From Calcarisporiella thermophila CBS 279.70 (lineage: Eukaryota > Calcarisporiellomycota): a stretch of DNA of 64,000 nt. A model generated the notes under the pieces. It did no database searches, was not told the DNA's origin, and was given only the letters and a program-made list of their open reading frames with translations. Position 1 is the stretch's first letter. Each line of letters starts with the position of its first letter. The position numbers and the translations under genes were made by a program. The stretch spans positions 272,523 to 336,522 of the forward strand of contig NW_027192204.1 of NCBI RefSeq assembly GCF_041956535.1. Reading direction: 5' to 3'. Shown here piece by piece: positions 1 through 12,551 of the stretch.

Positions 1-321
1 CTGAGTATCATTAAAGTTAACACCTTGTATTATGAGCTCACGCACACGAACTGCATCTCCTTCTACACAAGCATCATATAAATCATTATCATGTCGTTGT
101 AATGAGCCTTCTTCCTGTGAGCCACGTAGAGAAAAAAAGGGTGAGAGTCAGCTAAAAGAGATTAGTGGTGAAGGACGAACTTGATTGAGATGTTCATTGC
201 CATAATAGGGGTGCGATTCACCTGGGATAGGTGGTGTAACGAACTCCGGAATGACTGGAGGCGTACTAATGATGGCTGAAGTGTTGTTATTAGCTGAGAT
301 GGTTTTAAAATCTGTTGACAT
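1..321 (-). CDS. Ankyrin-repeat-type protein, N-terminal part, runs off left edge
   Basis: Two exons are visible: 321-181 and 114-1, with a 66-nt intron between them (donor GTTCGT, branch-like CTGAC, acceptor CACAG, phase 0). The ATG at 321 opens a Ser/Thr/Pro-rich leader. Exon 2 then reads LYDACVEGDAVRVRELI, which has the helix-turn-helix spacing of a first ankyrin repeat. Such repeats mediate protein binding; no other domain is visible because the gene continues beyond base 1. Ankyrin identity rests on one partial repeat and the splice model on one intron. It could also be another alpha-solenoid protein. Confidence 0.6.
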
Positions 322-1096
322 TTGATCAAGATCAAAAGTGGGAGCGGATTTGATCTAAGATCTAGGGGCTAACAATATTTAGAGAAAAAAAAAATGCTTT
401 TTTATGTCAATAAAAACGAGAGTAGAGAGTGTTATATTGATATTTTTTAACCAAACATTTAAACTCTTAACATATGGATCGTAAGAAAACCAGTCAAGAC
501 TAAAAGACTTGAGATATTTTAGCGAGGATTCTGTAGCCAGACTTTGTACCGCTTCAAGGATCGTTGTAAATTAGAAAATGTGACGGTGAATCTGGAATAG
601 ACTTTATGCCATTTTTAAATATTTGTTATGGAAAAGCGCAAAAATACGACTTTATTATTACTGATCTTGCCAAGCTACGACTGTTAATGATGGAATGTGC
701 GTTTTCAATTACAAGATTATTTCGTCGATTGTAAATTGGACTCGTTAATATACCATAATGGGGTTACGCTCGATGTTTACTCAGAGTGTTGTTGCAACCG
801 AATTCTGCTAATATTAATACCTATTCTGGACGCATATAATGAGGTTCTCAGATTTGTCAGATGAAAAAGTGCTGAGAGGGTGGCAAAAAATCAAATTTCG
901 AATTTTTCGAATTCTTCGCTATTCATTGGATATTATCCATATATTTCTTCAGTTAAGACGTCCTATAACGGCAGGTGTATTCCAGATATTCATGGTTTAC
1001 TTTCATTTTAATCCTATACAGATTGCACAAAATGCTTGCAGCACACCTATTCCACATACTTAAGTGGATGGCGTTTTTATTATATTTTGATAATAA
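322..1096. other. Intergenic, no supported gene
   Basis: AT-rich sequence between the start codon of the ankyrin-type gene and the exon-like fragments at 1097-1510. A 74-codon open frame at 839-1063 on the plus strand has no recognisable motif, no splice partners and no family pattern. I see no RNA gene or repeat family here. Confidence 0.5.
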
Positions 1097-1510
1097 TCAC
1101 AAGTAGCTGATCTTAATATTATTTGTACTGTGTAAACCAAAATATTCAATGTTCAAATCAACAAATAGCATTATTTTGAAATAGAAAATAATAACAAAAC
1201 GATTCTTTTTCATAAATATTGCGCCCATACGTAAAAAGGATCTGGTTTTGTCCTCAAGACAATTCAGACAGTAAGACCAATATCTCCACAGAGCTGGAAG
1301 GTATTCTGATAGATTGTCAAAGAGTTGCCTCAATCAGAATCTTAATCCACATGAGTAGCTCGATAAAACGTTCGGTGTAAGTTAAAACATAGCGGTCGAG
1401 TATGTGGATAAACATTCGGTCGACATTCAGCGTACTGGGATCAAAGTGCTCTAATTTAGTCCGCTGTGTAAGGTCAAATCCTGATGAATGTTGTGATATA
1501 CTCTCCGCAC
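1097..1510 (-). pseudogene. Exon-like coding fragments downstream of the FHA gene (alternative 3' exon or decayed gene)
   Basis: On the minus strand a good acceptor (pyrimidine-rich run, then GATTAG) precedes an open exon 1510-1317 whose translation looks protein-like (for example VDRMFIHILDRYVLTYTERF). It ends at TGA 1319-1317. Immediately downstream, in the +1 frame, another protein-like stretch follows (RQLFDNLSEYLPALWRYW, to about 1210). Joining them needs a one-base skip, which looks like a frameshift. The exon is phase-compatible with the perfect GTAAGT donor at 1792-1787 of the FHA gene, so it may be that gene's alternative C terminus across a roughly 280-nt intron. It could equally be a separate decayed gene. 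I do not recognise the family. Confidence 0.4.
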
Positions 1511-1593
1511 CTAATCAAGAAAAAAGAATAAAGAAAATACATTCAGCTTAATAGAACCAAAAAATATAGCTTCTTTTACCATGTGCATAAATA

Positions 1594-1634
1594 TGGATAT
1601 ATAGATATATAGATATAGATATAGATATAGATAT
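1594..1634. repeat. GATATA/TAGATA microsatellite
   Basis: A run of ATATGGATATATAGATATAT followed by several GATATA units forms a simple hexamer-like repeat. It lies in the non-coding gap between the fragment at 1317-1510 and the last FHA-gene exon. Length variation here would not affect a coding exon. Confidence 0.8.
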
Positions 1635-1784
1635 AACAGCTATCTTCCAGCTTAATAGCCCAGAAAAATAATAAAAAAAAAAAATAGATTAAAGAGAAAA
1701 AGAAAGAAAGCAATAAAAATTATAAGTAGTATAGGCTTAGTCTCAATATAATTGAGTATACTACAATCTGGTGGAAGCAAAATT

Positions 1785-4227
1785 TTACTTACCATTTGGC
1801 GAGATGCCGAGTCGCTTCAAAAGTGCATAAGTACCAATTGCACCAACGAGCACCCCAAAAGAAAGCAAAGAAAAAGGCTATAGAAGTGTGCTTCGTTAGA
1901 ATACAATGAAATTTGTTAAGTAATAGATATAATTTTAAACCTGCACAAATTTACGATTATCATCTGAGCTTTTTATTGTCGAATTACTTATTCTTTTTGA
2001 CGTGCCGATCTCAACGAATTTACTAGCTGGACCAGAAAGGTCGTTCCCCAATTCGGTCGCTGAATCAATAGTCGATTCAATAGTAGAGATGTCATTGACG
2101 CCAGGTGCAGGTATTGTAGAGTACTTATTCTGAGTATTCTTTGCTGTGTTATTAGAATCGGCGTTTACTGATTTAGTTGGCTCCAGTGGATATATAGTAG
2201 ATTTCTCCTGTTCAGGGTTAGGACAAGCAACTTTGCCTGCATTTGATACGGTATTGTTTGCAATGACGCCTGATATACGAAGGGCAGTTGGAGGTCGTGA
2301 ACTATCGTCATCACTACTTTCAGGGTAGCATAACCACTCGGCCTCTTTAGATGAAGTAATTTGGCGGTTTCCGCTTAGAGGAGAAGGAGATTCCGAGAGG
2401 AAAGACCAACGCTTTCCACGCCCACTACTCAATCTTCCATCCCCTGCAAGTACTGCTTTAACTCGCTCTTTCACTCGCTCTTCCATTTGATATTCCAGTT
2501 CCCGATAACCTTTTTTCAGTTCGTTCTCTAAGACCCGTACTCGATCTTTTGCTTCCTCTGCGATTTTCATGAATTGTTCGGTTTCTGCAAGCGAATTACG
2601 AAGTGACAATCGTGACTGTGCTAGTTCTTGTTTTAGACGCTCATTCTCTTGCTCTGTTACTCCCTTTGCCTCCAAGAGATTTGCATTATCAGTAATTTGA
2701 GTTTTCAGTTGAGCATTCTCTTTGACCAATTTGACAATTGACTCTTCATGAGATTTTGTCCTTGCCACTAATTCTCTCTTAGCAAGTTGGAGCTCCTTTT
2801 CAAGGCTCGAAAAATTCCGTCGTGTGACCTGAAGCTCGTCTTCAATAGTCTGAGCATTTTGGAGCATAACTTCTTGAAGTTGGCATTTTTGCTTCAATAT
2901 TTCTAACTGGGAGCGCAAATCATTAATTTGACGGACAAGCTCAGGGACTTTATCGCTATCTTGGTGCTGTCAATTTAAAAAAAAAATTAAACCCACGTTT
3001 GGTTGCAGATAAAATAAAACAATACTCATTACATGTATTCCGATGCTACCGCTCTGGATTGCTTGCTGAAGGTCTGCTAGAACATGGTTTATTTGTTTGA
3101 GTTGAGTTGAAAATTCTTGCGAGTTTAAAAGTTCAGTCTAAATTGTAAATTTGGACCAAAATTATTAAGGTTTATCTTGAAATACTTTTGTTCGTCAATA
3201 CCTGCAGACGAGTCAGTATAACATCTGCACTAAAGCCTCTGGAAGATATATCAGAGTGATCGCCGTTGCTTTATAAAAAGTGGATGAAAAATAAAAAACG
3301 ATTAATAAATATTTTGTTGAACTATTGAATTAAAATAGATGTATACTTTCTGTTTGCCGCCGAAGCAGTTAAATCTTTAAATGTTGCATCATCCATTTGA
3401 CTAAGTGGGCCATTAAATATAATGGCTTGAGCAGAGACTTTCTGATATAATACAACTAACAAAAGGGCATAAAAATAAATCATTGGATTAAATATATATA
3501 AATCTCGCAATTACCTTCATCATCGTTCAGAATATCAATACCGAAATCGATCAGATCTCGGTCATGCAGCACTACCGGCCTACTTTCTGTGCCTTCAGCG
3601 CTCAAGCGCTCGCCATTAACAAATGTACCGTTGCTAGATTTGATGTCTTTGAGATAAGTCTTTACCCGAAATAATAAATAAAGTAATAAACTCTTAATAA
3701 CATGTTAACCTATCAAAGAAAAAAGGATATAAATACCTGAGTACCATCATACCATATTTCTGCATGGTTGCGCGATAATACTCTATTCTCAAAATAACCA
3801 TTTGTAGTGGAGGGTGCTGTTCTTGATGAAGTCGAGCGGCCAATTTTTAAGCGAGAGTTTTCTTGTAGCTCCAGGGTTTTTGTCGCAAAAGACCCATTGA
3901 GAGATAATAATATTAACGTCACCGAGGAAGCAGGGGTTTTCAGTGTCGAAGATAAATGATCAGATGTTGAAATGGATGGAGATGGGATTGATTGATCTGT
4001 AATGCCACTACTTTCATTAACTATGCGAGGACTAGCACTTCGCTTTATCGTAGAAGATTCTGTATGAATGAGTTAAGGTAAATAATTTTGGTGTCGGCAG
4101 AAAAAGTATAGAAAAAGGATCGTAATATTAAAATGCATTTGTTCAACTTACGCGACGAGATGTTGCCATCGATATTACTTGTTTCACCTATAGAGGTTGA
4201 AGGTGATTCCATCATAACATCGATCAT
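1785..4227 (-). CDS. FHA-domain, coiled-coil, tail-anchored protein (SLMAP / Far9-Far10 type)
   Basis: Exons 4227-4152, 4059-3737, 3659-3515, 3437-3347, 3268-3202, 3137-3033, 2966-1941 and 1877-1785 give 641 aa with consistent phases. A Ser-rich N terminus precedes an FHA phosphopeptide-binding fold at about 73-180, with the motifs LKIGRS, LSRNHAEIW and SSNGTFVNG. The middle (about 235-430) is heptad-rich coiled coil. The last exon encodes a hydrophobic segment (SFGVLVGAIGTYALL) followed by LKRLGISPNGK, a tail anchor. This FHA-coiled-coil-tail-anchor order is that of SLMAP and fungal STRIPAK subunits (Far9/Far10, PRO45), which link a PP2A-kinase complex to ER or nuclear-envelope membranes. 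That function is inferred from architecture. The TAA stop sits inside a perfect GTAAGT donor, so a longer C terminus is possible. It shares a 218-bp divergent promoter with the XRN2 gene. Confidence 0.82.
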
Positions 4228-4445
4228 TAATAAAAATAATACGGCAAAGTTTAGGAAGTTTTTATTAATCTATTCGCATGTAAAAGTGCAACAAATAAAA
4301 GGGATATGTAATAGACAAGAGGCAACACGAATAGAGAAACCAAATTTGGAAGAATCCAGTCAGTCTAAAAAAGCTTTTCGGATCAAATGTTTATTTTTTC
4401 ACAATCAATTATTTTTCTTATTTTCCTTTTGGATCTGATCAAATA

Positions 4446-7400
4446 ATGGGAGTTCCTGCCCTCTTCAGGTAATCGGTGTTATGTGCAAGTTTTCCAATTA
4501 TTTTTTTAACATGATTGTATTTGTAGATGGCTCTCTGATAAATATGAGAAAATCGTAATCCCAGTTGTTGAAGAGGCTCCAAAGAAGGTCGATGATGTAG
4601 AAATACCCATTGATATATCGAAGCCAAATCCAAATGGGATGGAGTTCGATAATCTCTATCTCGATATGAATGGAATTATTCATCCATGTTGTCATCCTGA
4701 AGGAAAGGTTAGTATAATTAATTGAAAGTTATTTTGAAGATTTAATTCTTATGCTTATTAATTATATTAGCCTGCCCCGGAAACTGAAGATGATATGATG
4801 GTCGAGATCTTCAAATACATGGATAGAATTGTAAACATGATTCGTCCGCGAAAAGTCTTATATTTGGCAATTGGTAGCAGCATTCAATTTACTTTAATAA
4901 AGGTTGGCCTAATTATGCACAATAACTTATTAGATGGGGTTGCTCCACGAGCAAAAATGAATCAACAACGATCAAGACGATTTCGTGCTGCACAGGTAGC
5001 CAAAATCCAGATGGAAGAAGATGAAAAAATTCGAAAGCAAATTGAAGGTATGAATCTCTTTTATCTTACAAATTGCTTTTCTATTGTTAATCTACTCTAC
5101 TATATAGAAAGCGGTCATTTTATCGCGAAAAAAGAAAAGAAAGAATTTGATAGTAATTGCATCACTCCAGGTAATCTATTTCACGAATATCCTAAAGTTC
5201 TCACCTGATACTATAAATTTTTAATATAAAAAAACAGGAACACCATTTATGGCACACCTCGCTACTTCCCTTCGCTACCATGTCGCTTATAAATTAAATA
5301 CGGACCCCGGATGGAAAAATGTAAACTGCTTATTCTTCCTTTTTTCTAGTTCTTCAAAAATAATGTATCATTCTACAGTTAAAAGTTATTTTGTCTGACG
5401 CAAATGTACCTGGAGAAGGAGAGCATAAGATTATGAACTACATTCGGGCCCAGCGCACTTGTCCTGAGCATGACCCAAATACAAGCCATGTCATATATGG
5501 ATTGGTACTTACATCTTTTTAGTTACTTTGCTGATTCTTGATAACTCATATCACACTTGCCTCTAGGATGCAGATCTAATTATGTTAGCTCTTGCTACAC
5601 ATGAGCCGCATTTCAAAGTTTTACGTGAAGACGTCTTTTTTAAGGAGGGCAAAGTTGTGCATTGTAGGATTTGTGGACAAAAGGGGCATTATGCAGAAAA
5701 TTGTACTGGAGCAGCAAAAGAAAAAAATGGCGAATACGATGAAAAAGGGGAAGGCGATGTACAAAAGCCATTTATTTTCCTTGATGTTGGCATTCTGCGA
5801 GAGTATCTCGAAATCGAATTAAGTACCGAGCATCAACCTTTTCCATTCGATTTGGAGCGGGCGATTGATGACTGGGTTTTTCTTTGCTTTTTTGTGGGCA
5901 ATGACTTCCTCCCTCATTTACCATCTCTTGAAATTCGTGAAGGCGCAATTGACACCCTTATTACCTTATGGAAAAAATCGCTTCCATTAATGGGGGGGTA
6001 CATGACAAATAATGGAAATGTAAGTAAACTCTAATACAACTATCATAAACTTTTTTGCTAATATATCTAGTAGATTGATCTCAAAAAGGTACAGTACATT
6101 GTGCAGGAGCTTGGGTCCATGGAAGATGAGATTTTTATAAATCGAAAAGAGCGTATGTTATATATAGTTCAAGATACAAATATCCTATACACACCTTACT
6201 AAATTTTCATATCCTATTACTATAGGTGAAGAAAGGATTGAACGGGCGAATAAACGTCGCAAGCTGCGTGAAGAAGCTAATAATAACTATGTCACACTTG
6301 AGGCAACTGCAGATATCTCACAGACCTACAGAGTTACCAACTTTTCTGAAGCTTCAGCAGCTCCAGTGAAAGGTACTGGACATATCGGAGCGCTCTCTAA
6401 CCACGATGTTGTTACAAATCGAGCAGCACTTCGAATGGCGAATATGAATGCCGCTCAACTACTTAAGGCTGAACTAGCTACCTCAACCGAGACCAGTATT
6501 AATGAAACTCTTACTACAGATACGAAAGAAGAGAACACAAATATCGTTGCCGGTGTAAAACGGAAATCGGTCGAGCATGACCTTGAAAAACCCAGCGAAG
6601 AGGAAGATATAGAAGAGGACACTAAAGATGAGGAGGTTGAGGTTGAGGAAGTTGAGGAGGAAGCATTTGGAATTGTGAATAGCACGCCTATTAAGCCTCT
6701 CCCTAAGAATCCCGAACGTGTTCAGGATCAAGTGGACAATGTTCGCCTATGGGAACCAGGATTCAAAGAACGCTATTATCGCGATAAATTCGGTGTCGAA
6801 CTAAATGATTATGAATTTCGACGTAAAATTGTACATAGCTACGTTGAGGGTCTATGCTGGGTACTTAAATATTATTATCAGGGCTGTCCGTCTTGGAAAT
6901 GGTATTACGCTTACCATTATGCGCCATTTGCATCTGATTTTGTCGATATTGGCAATATCGAAATCAACTTCGAGTTGGGTGAACCTTTCCGCCCTCTGGA
7001 ACAACTTATGGGTGTGCTTCCTGCTGCAAGTCGAGACCACTTACCACCAGCATTCCATTCCCTCATGTGCGATCCGGAATCTGAGATAATCGATTTTTAT
7101 CCTGAAGATTTTAAACTTGATTTAAATGGGAAGAAATTCGATTGGCAAGCTGTAGTCATATTGCCATTTATTGAGGAACATCGTTTTTTGAAAGCTCTGG
7201 AGCAACAATATCCTAAACTTACCGATGAAGAGATAATGCGAAATACGCTAGGAAAAGAGATCCTGATATTCAGTGAAAACAATAAGCTCTATGACTCGCT
7301 CTCACTGCTCTACACTCGCCGTAATGATGACCAAAAAGTCAAGCTAAATCCTCATCACAGCAATCACATGTCCGGATATGCTTCTCGTGATCCAAATTGT

Positions 7401-8421
7401 ATCCCCCGCAGCACTCTACCATCTCCACTCCCAAACAATAATTTGCCAGATATCGTCAACGATAAGTCCTTAAGGTAATAACTCCTTTTAATTATTTGTA
7501 TAAGGATGCTTAATTTTTTCAATTTTATCTAGTGTCATCTATGAACTGCCCGAAGTTGATTCTTCAAAATTTGTGACTTCTCTATTGAAAGGCGTCAAAT
7601 TGAAACCAAGGGTACTAACGCCGGAAGATGTTTATCTGGTACGTACTGGGCGAAATAATCGACGAGGGCGTGGGAGAGGCCACGGAGGATACAGACCTCA
7701 AGAATTACGCTCGCAGCGGGATACGGAATCAAGAGATAATAGCTACCCATCTCTTCCAAGGGGACAGTATGATAGATCTCCTAATAGTCCATATGGTGCT
7801 GATCGTGATAATTATTCGACCTATGACAATCGTAGAAGCCGCTCCGATTATGATAGCCGTAGAAACTATACTGACTACAGCGATCGTAGAAATTATTCAG
7901 AATTTGATACACGACAAAACTACAGTGGACATTTTCGCCGTGATGGTCCTGGTAGCTATGGTGGATACGAGCAAGGCTACAGCCATCGCCAAAATTATGA
8001 AGAACGCCGACATACCCCTAACTACAGTGCACGCTCATCTGTCGGTTATGGTTCTTATCGCCCGGCTTATGGAGAATCTACCAATCATGGCCGATCTAAT
8101 CAGCTTTCATCATCGGGGCCTCTACGGGGAAGCGGCAGGAGCTCATACGACAAACCTCAAAGACAATCTTACGCTGGATCTACCAGTGGTCCTCCACATG
8201 ATCCCTACCATGGATACTCGGGGTACTCTCCTTACGGTTACCCAGCGCAAGGGAGTAGTGGAAGTGGTAGATATGGATATTCTCCATCCTCGTCTCCTCC
8301 TCAAAGAGGTCATCCCCCGCGTACTTTTGGGGGTCGCCCTCCTCCCTCGCAACATCATAGCGGTCCTCCACAATCCAGGCATGGCGGCCAAGGAAATGCT
8401 CCTCGTCCTCGCTACCGTTGA
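4446..8421 (+). CDS. RAT1: 5'-3' exoribonuclease Rat1/XRN2
   Basis: Eleven exons: 4446-4468, 4527-4707, 4771-4873, 4934-5047, 5108-5170, 5238-5320, 5379-5504, 5567-6019, 6074-6152, 6226-7474 and 7533-8421, giving 1120 aa. The N terminus [11 protein letters not shown] and the motifs [37 protein letters not shown] and [11 protein letters not shown] are the conserved XRN active-site blocks with their metal-binding acids. A CCHC zinc knuckle ([14 protein letters not shown], about 264-277) marks the nuclear Rat1/XRN2 branch rather than cytoplasmic Xrn1. The enzyme degrades 5'-monophosphate RNA in the nucleus, in Pol II termination and rRNA/snoRNA trimming. An acidic linker (about 500-560) interrupts the core. 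From about residue 857 the tail is RG-, Tyr- and Ser-rich low complexity. No separate Rai1 partner is seen nearby. Confidence 0.95.
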
Positions 8422-8718
8422 TTTGAATGATCTCGGTAGAATTCAGACATATTTGTATTGCAATGTGATAGATGTCGCCAATTAGTAAAAATTCATAGTT
8501 TTGTATTTACTGTTTATAGCCATATGCTTAAAACACTATACATGAAGTAAACTATATAAAAAAATTTTTTTCTATTGAAACGTTAATTATTACCCCAAAC
8601 TGTGAAAAAGAGAATCTAAGCTAAGCAGGAAACAAAAAGCTCAAGAATGCCAAAATTATGCAGTAGTAACCCAAACTAAAACAATCAATTTAGAAAGATT
8701 TGAAGGATACGACTAAAT

Positions 8719-11708
8719 TTAAGTGTGAAGTTGCTTCTGTACAAGATATTCACTAGGAAGGGCAGCTCGAACTCTGCACATAAGTTCAAGCTCGTATTGT
8801 GAAGCTAATATACTTCCTTGTACATGTAAATTTCGGATTCGTTCAAGAAGTCGCGAACGAAGTTTAGCGTTCTCAAAGAGCATTAATGCTGCCATATCAT
8901 ATCGGCGCGAACTAACGAAGGAATCATAATGTTGCAGCAACTTATCCCCTTCTATGTATACAATTGGTGAATCTGCCATTGCGGTTCCCGCTGAAGAGGA
9001 AGCAGAAGCGCAATGTGATCCTTCAGCTTCGTCATTTTTTCCCTTCCTAAACAGGTGTAAGATCCCCATTCTTCTATCCTCACCAAGTACATTCCAATCA
9101 AACCCCTAGAAAAATCAAAAAAGTTGTCTTCAAATGAATATAAAATATCTAATTCAACCGAGTGTGAATCGAACCTTTTGATAGTCACCCACATCTTCTA
9201 ATGCCAATAGGCTACAAGGATGTAAATCTTCCAATACTAACATTTTTTTTCGTGGTGACGAGAGAGCATTATCCATCTCATCATAATGACAATCAGCATA
9301 CTTTCGTTTTCGCTTGCCACATGCGCGACACACGCATTTCTCCTTACAGCATTTACAAGTCCATTCACGCAACAGCATTAAATCATACATTTTTTCGCCA
9401 TGAAAGCGAAATAAACAACTGAAACAGAATGAACTATTGCAATTTGAATACTTGCAGGGAAGCAGTTTCCAGCACTGTAAGGGGCTTTTAAATACAACAT
9501 TACAATGGTGGCAACAAAGGCTTTTCTAATCGAAGTGAAATCAGAATTAGATTAGACGTCTCGCTACGACGCATTTGACTAGAGGAATACAGTGATATAA
9601 CTCACAGGAATACATCCGAGATTATTTCGATTCAACATAAGCAAATAAGCAGCGGAAGCTATACTTCGCTTCTCTTTATCCAATGGGGGACTATAATGTA
9701 AAATAGACGAATAAAACTTATTTTAAAATAATAGGTATTAACTCTGGCATATATAATTACCCTTTGAACCAGGTATCTACTAGTGGTGTAAATGCATCAC
9801 CTAACCGTTGTGTGATAAATTCACATCCATTATAGTAATCAATAGCGTCACGACGAAGTTTAAGAAGATCTCGCATATGGACTTGTTCACACAAAATCAT
9901 TGAAAGTGGGTGATGACAGCTTCTTCCAGTCAAATAGCACTCAAGACAGAGATCATAGCCAGCATCATTAACAGGGGATCCAATACTAATGGATGTGCTA
10001 ATTGGATTATCGTTTTCGTGGTAAAGACTTGCTGATGTGCCATCATTATTTCTTCCAAAAGATTCAGGTATACAGAGCGGACAATAGAAAAAGCGATTCC
10101 ACAAGTCACATTTACAAAAATCGCAAGATCTCGTATGTTGATCACTACAAAATTCGATCGTGTGCCGCAAATTCGCATAAACGTCCTCTTCGAGCCATTC
10201 GTCCTTGACCAGGCCTTCATAAAGTCGAAATATTGATAGAAATTGACTTGAAAACTCAATAATATCTAGTTCAGTGAGCAAGGATGGACAGTTCAGTTGT
10301 CTGACCCAGTGGGTTAGAGTAAAATAAATGATTGTCTTGATACGATATTGCTCAGAGCGGCCAATTCTGAAGAAATGCAACAATATTTATATATACCAAG
10401 TAATATTTTAAAGTGTGTCATATTGGACAATACCTCCGATAAATAGGTAGAGTTTCATTAATAGCATACTGCAGCGTTTCAGGGACTATACGATTCCACG
10501 ATATCTTAATGGTACATCCTCCTCTATTAATAACCTGAAAAACGTATAAGTCCAGGTACAATGAAAGAAAAAAAGATCAAAGTGTAGATCACACCTGGTG
10601 AGCAGAATTAGGCGGAACAATCACCAGATCACCGAGCCTTTGCTCGATCAGAAAAATATCGAAATTAGCCTTATAAAGTTCATCAACTCCAGCAAGGTAA
10701 TCCTCCGCATCAATATCTCTGTTGAGAGATTGCCAGAGTTCAGCAACCCGCTCTCTATCAGCACTTTTGGCCAAAAACCAAATTGAATATGCACCTAGTT
10801 AACGATATAAAGCATCAAAGATAGTTATACTATAGATTGCGCTTTTATGATTACCGTCATCAGTATGAACCATAAGATTATGTCCCAGAGCACTACACAT
10901 GTCTTTGTGACCAGGAGTGCTTTGTAATCCGAAAAATTAGCTCTCACCCAAATCAGGAATCAAAATCAACTATACCTTGAACCTTCAGCTCCAATATAGA
11001 TCATGAGGTTAGGTGTACGCAACTCAGGTGGAACCAATGCTATAGTAAATATAATAGAAGATATTATAATCATACAATGTTAAGAAATGTATACTTTATA
11101 GAGTTACAGAAGAGATCCGCCTTATTAGAGGGCAAAAGATGATGAGGCAGAATGGAAGATAATGCTTCAGACCACAACCCAGGACATGCAATATCCTTCC
11201 CGTAGAGTTTACGTTGTAAATGCATCTCTTCTGTTCCACTGACCTCCTTCTCATCCGATAAGTCTCTACTAATGGCTTCGATATAACTTATGAATTCTTG
11301 CATAGACATTATCTCATCTCTACATGTATTGATATCACGTATTTCAACTATATAATAAACAGAAATTATTACTAATCTTCAAATATAGATGAGATGGAAC
11401 ATACCAAAGCCTCTAAAACTCTCCTTCAAAAACTCTAGCGAAAAAAGTCTATCTTTCCACTCAGCTCGCTTATTCCAGTTACTTATAACAAGCGGTAGAC
11501 CTCCAATAATGCAGTGTTGCTGAATTTCTTTATATAGGCAATATTCACCGTGAATTCCATCGAAATCATTTGAATTTATTCGTTTTGCAGCCTTAAATGG
11601 TGATCCCATAGCAAGCAAACTGTTGATTGTGGGCCAGTTATTAACGGCTTTTACTGCTTCTAAAGAAGATAAAGTAATATAATATCTTTCGCTAGTAACA
11701 TCTATCAT
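8719..11708 (-). CDS. JmjC-domain protein with C-terminal zinc clusters (histone lysine demethylase-like)
   Basis: Ten exons: 11708-11405, 11347-11108, 11039-10976, 10919-10855, 10794-10595, 10534-10434, 10366-9761, 9690-9606, 9525-9175 and 9105-8719, giving 800 aa. The N-terminal 310 residues form a JmjC fold. TPGHKDMC (about 204-211) supplies the His-x-Asp pair, and PPNSAHQV followed by CTIKISWN (about 284-305) supplies the distal His, all expected Fe(II) ligands. The family oxidatively demethylates lysines using 2-oxoglutarate. The middle carries a cysteine set (CDFCKCDLWNRFFYCPLC, then CLECYLTGRSCHH). Near residue 560 a dense Cys/His cluster (CCHHC...FCFSC...CKCCKEKCVCRACG) resembles the zf-4CXXC_R1 type. 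JmjC first and zinc fingers last is the reverse of the KDM3 order. The 5' end is less certain: TTTTAG lies just before the ATG, so an upstream exon is possible. Substrate cannot be told from sequence. Confidence 0.82.
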
Positions 11709-12551
11709 CGCTGGCTAAAATGTAGATAAGTCGAATGAACACGTTATGCACATTATTCTCTGGAGGATGGTGTTGAAATATACGGTTAAGATTCGTGAAG
11801 CCCGAATTAAGCAGCTAGATCCGACTTTATTTTGCCTCAATCTATCTCACTTATAATAGGCACGTAAGTCCATCAACTTCGGTCGACCGTCTAGTTTTAT
11901 GCTTGAAGTTGCTAAAACAAGAGTCTGGGTTTAGTGAAGAAATCAAATGTTCAAATGCTATTGCGAGAAAACACTAAAAACATAAAATTAAGCTTATAAA
12001 GAGTACCAGCAAGGGTAGTGATGGCTACAAGTGAACAAGAAATAATGCGCAGAGAAGATATTCATGTATCAGCAGGATGCTGGAGAAACTGATTGCAATT
12101 TCAATATTTTTCGACCAAGTTAGAGAATTTTAAATCGAACGCGCCACATCCTTTATTGTAGAGATCGTATCTCCACATTACTTAGGATAGGGGTTATATT
12201 AAATTTTGTCCAAGGCCAAAATTACTTCCGATTTTTAAGCAATTGCATTACAGTATTTGATAGAACTAGAGTGAAGCTTAGTTCTACTTGGATTTATTGT
12301 ATTAAACATTAAGCGAGAACTAATGGCCTCATATAAGTGTAAATACAGAGAATATATTTGCAAAATAATTAATTATGAAATAGGACGAGAAATCATCCAG
12401 CTCTCAAGAATGTTGTTCTCAATACCTACGCTAAATCATTCTTTTATGTCTAATATAACTGCTTTTTTGTTGTTGAGTAATACTAGCAATTTATATATAT
12501 TTCATTAATTAAAATAATAAGTTGGATCTAAGAATTTAATGTACAGAAATA
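11709..12551. other. Intergenic, no supported gene
   Basis: About 840 bp of AT-rich DNA between the JmjC gene start and the stop of the PX-PB1 gene. A 61-codon open frame at 12323-12508 has no motif or splice support. Nothing else is recognised. Confidence 0.5.

Noticed and set aside
839-1063. 74-codon plus-strand frame
   Set aside because: No recognisable pattern, no splice partners, AT-rich context.
1594-1634. Possible CRISPR-like or regulatory repeat
   Set aside because: It is a simple GATATA microsatellite without spacers; CRISPR arrays are not expected in a fungal nuclear genome.
7628-8485. 285-codon +1 frame over the Rat1 tail
   Set aside because: It starts inside the Rat1 exon and its composition reflects the repeated RG/Tyr codons. 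Kept only as a remark in a finding.
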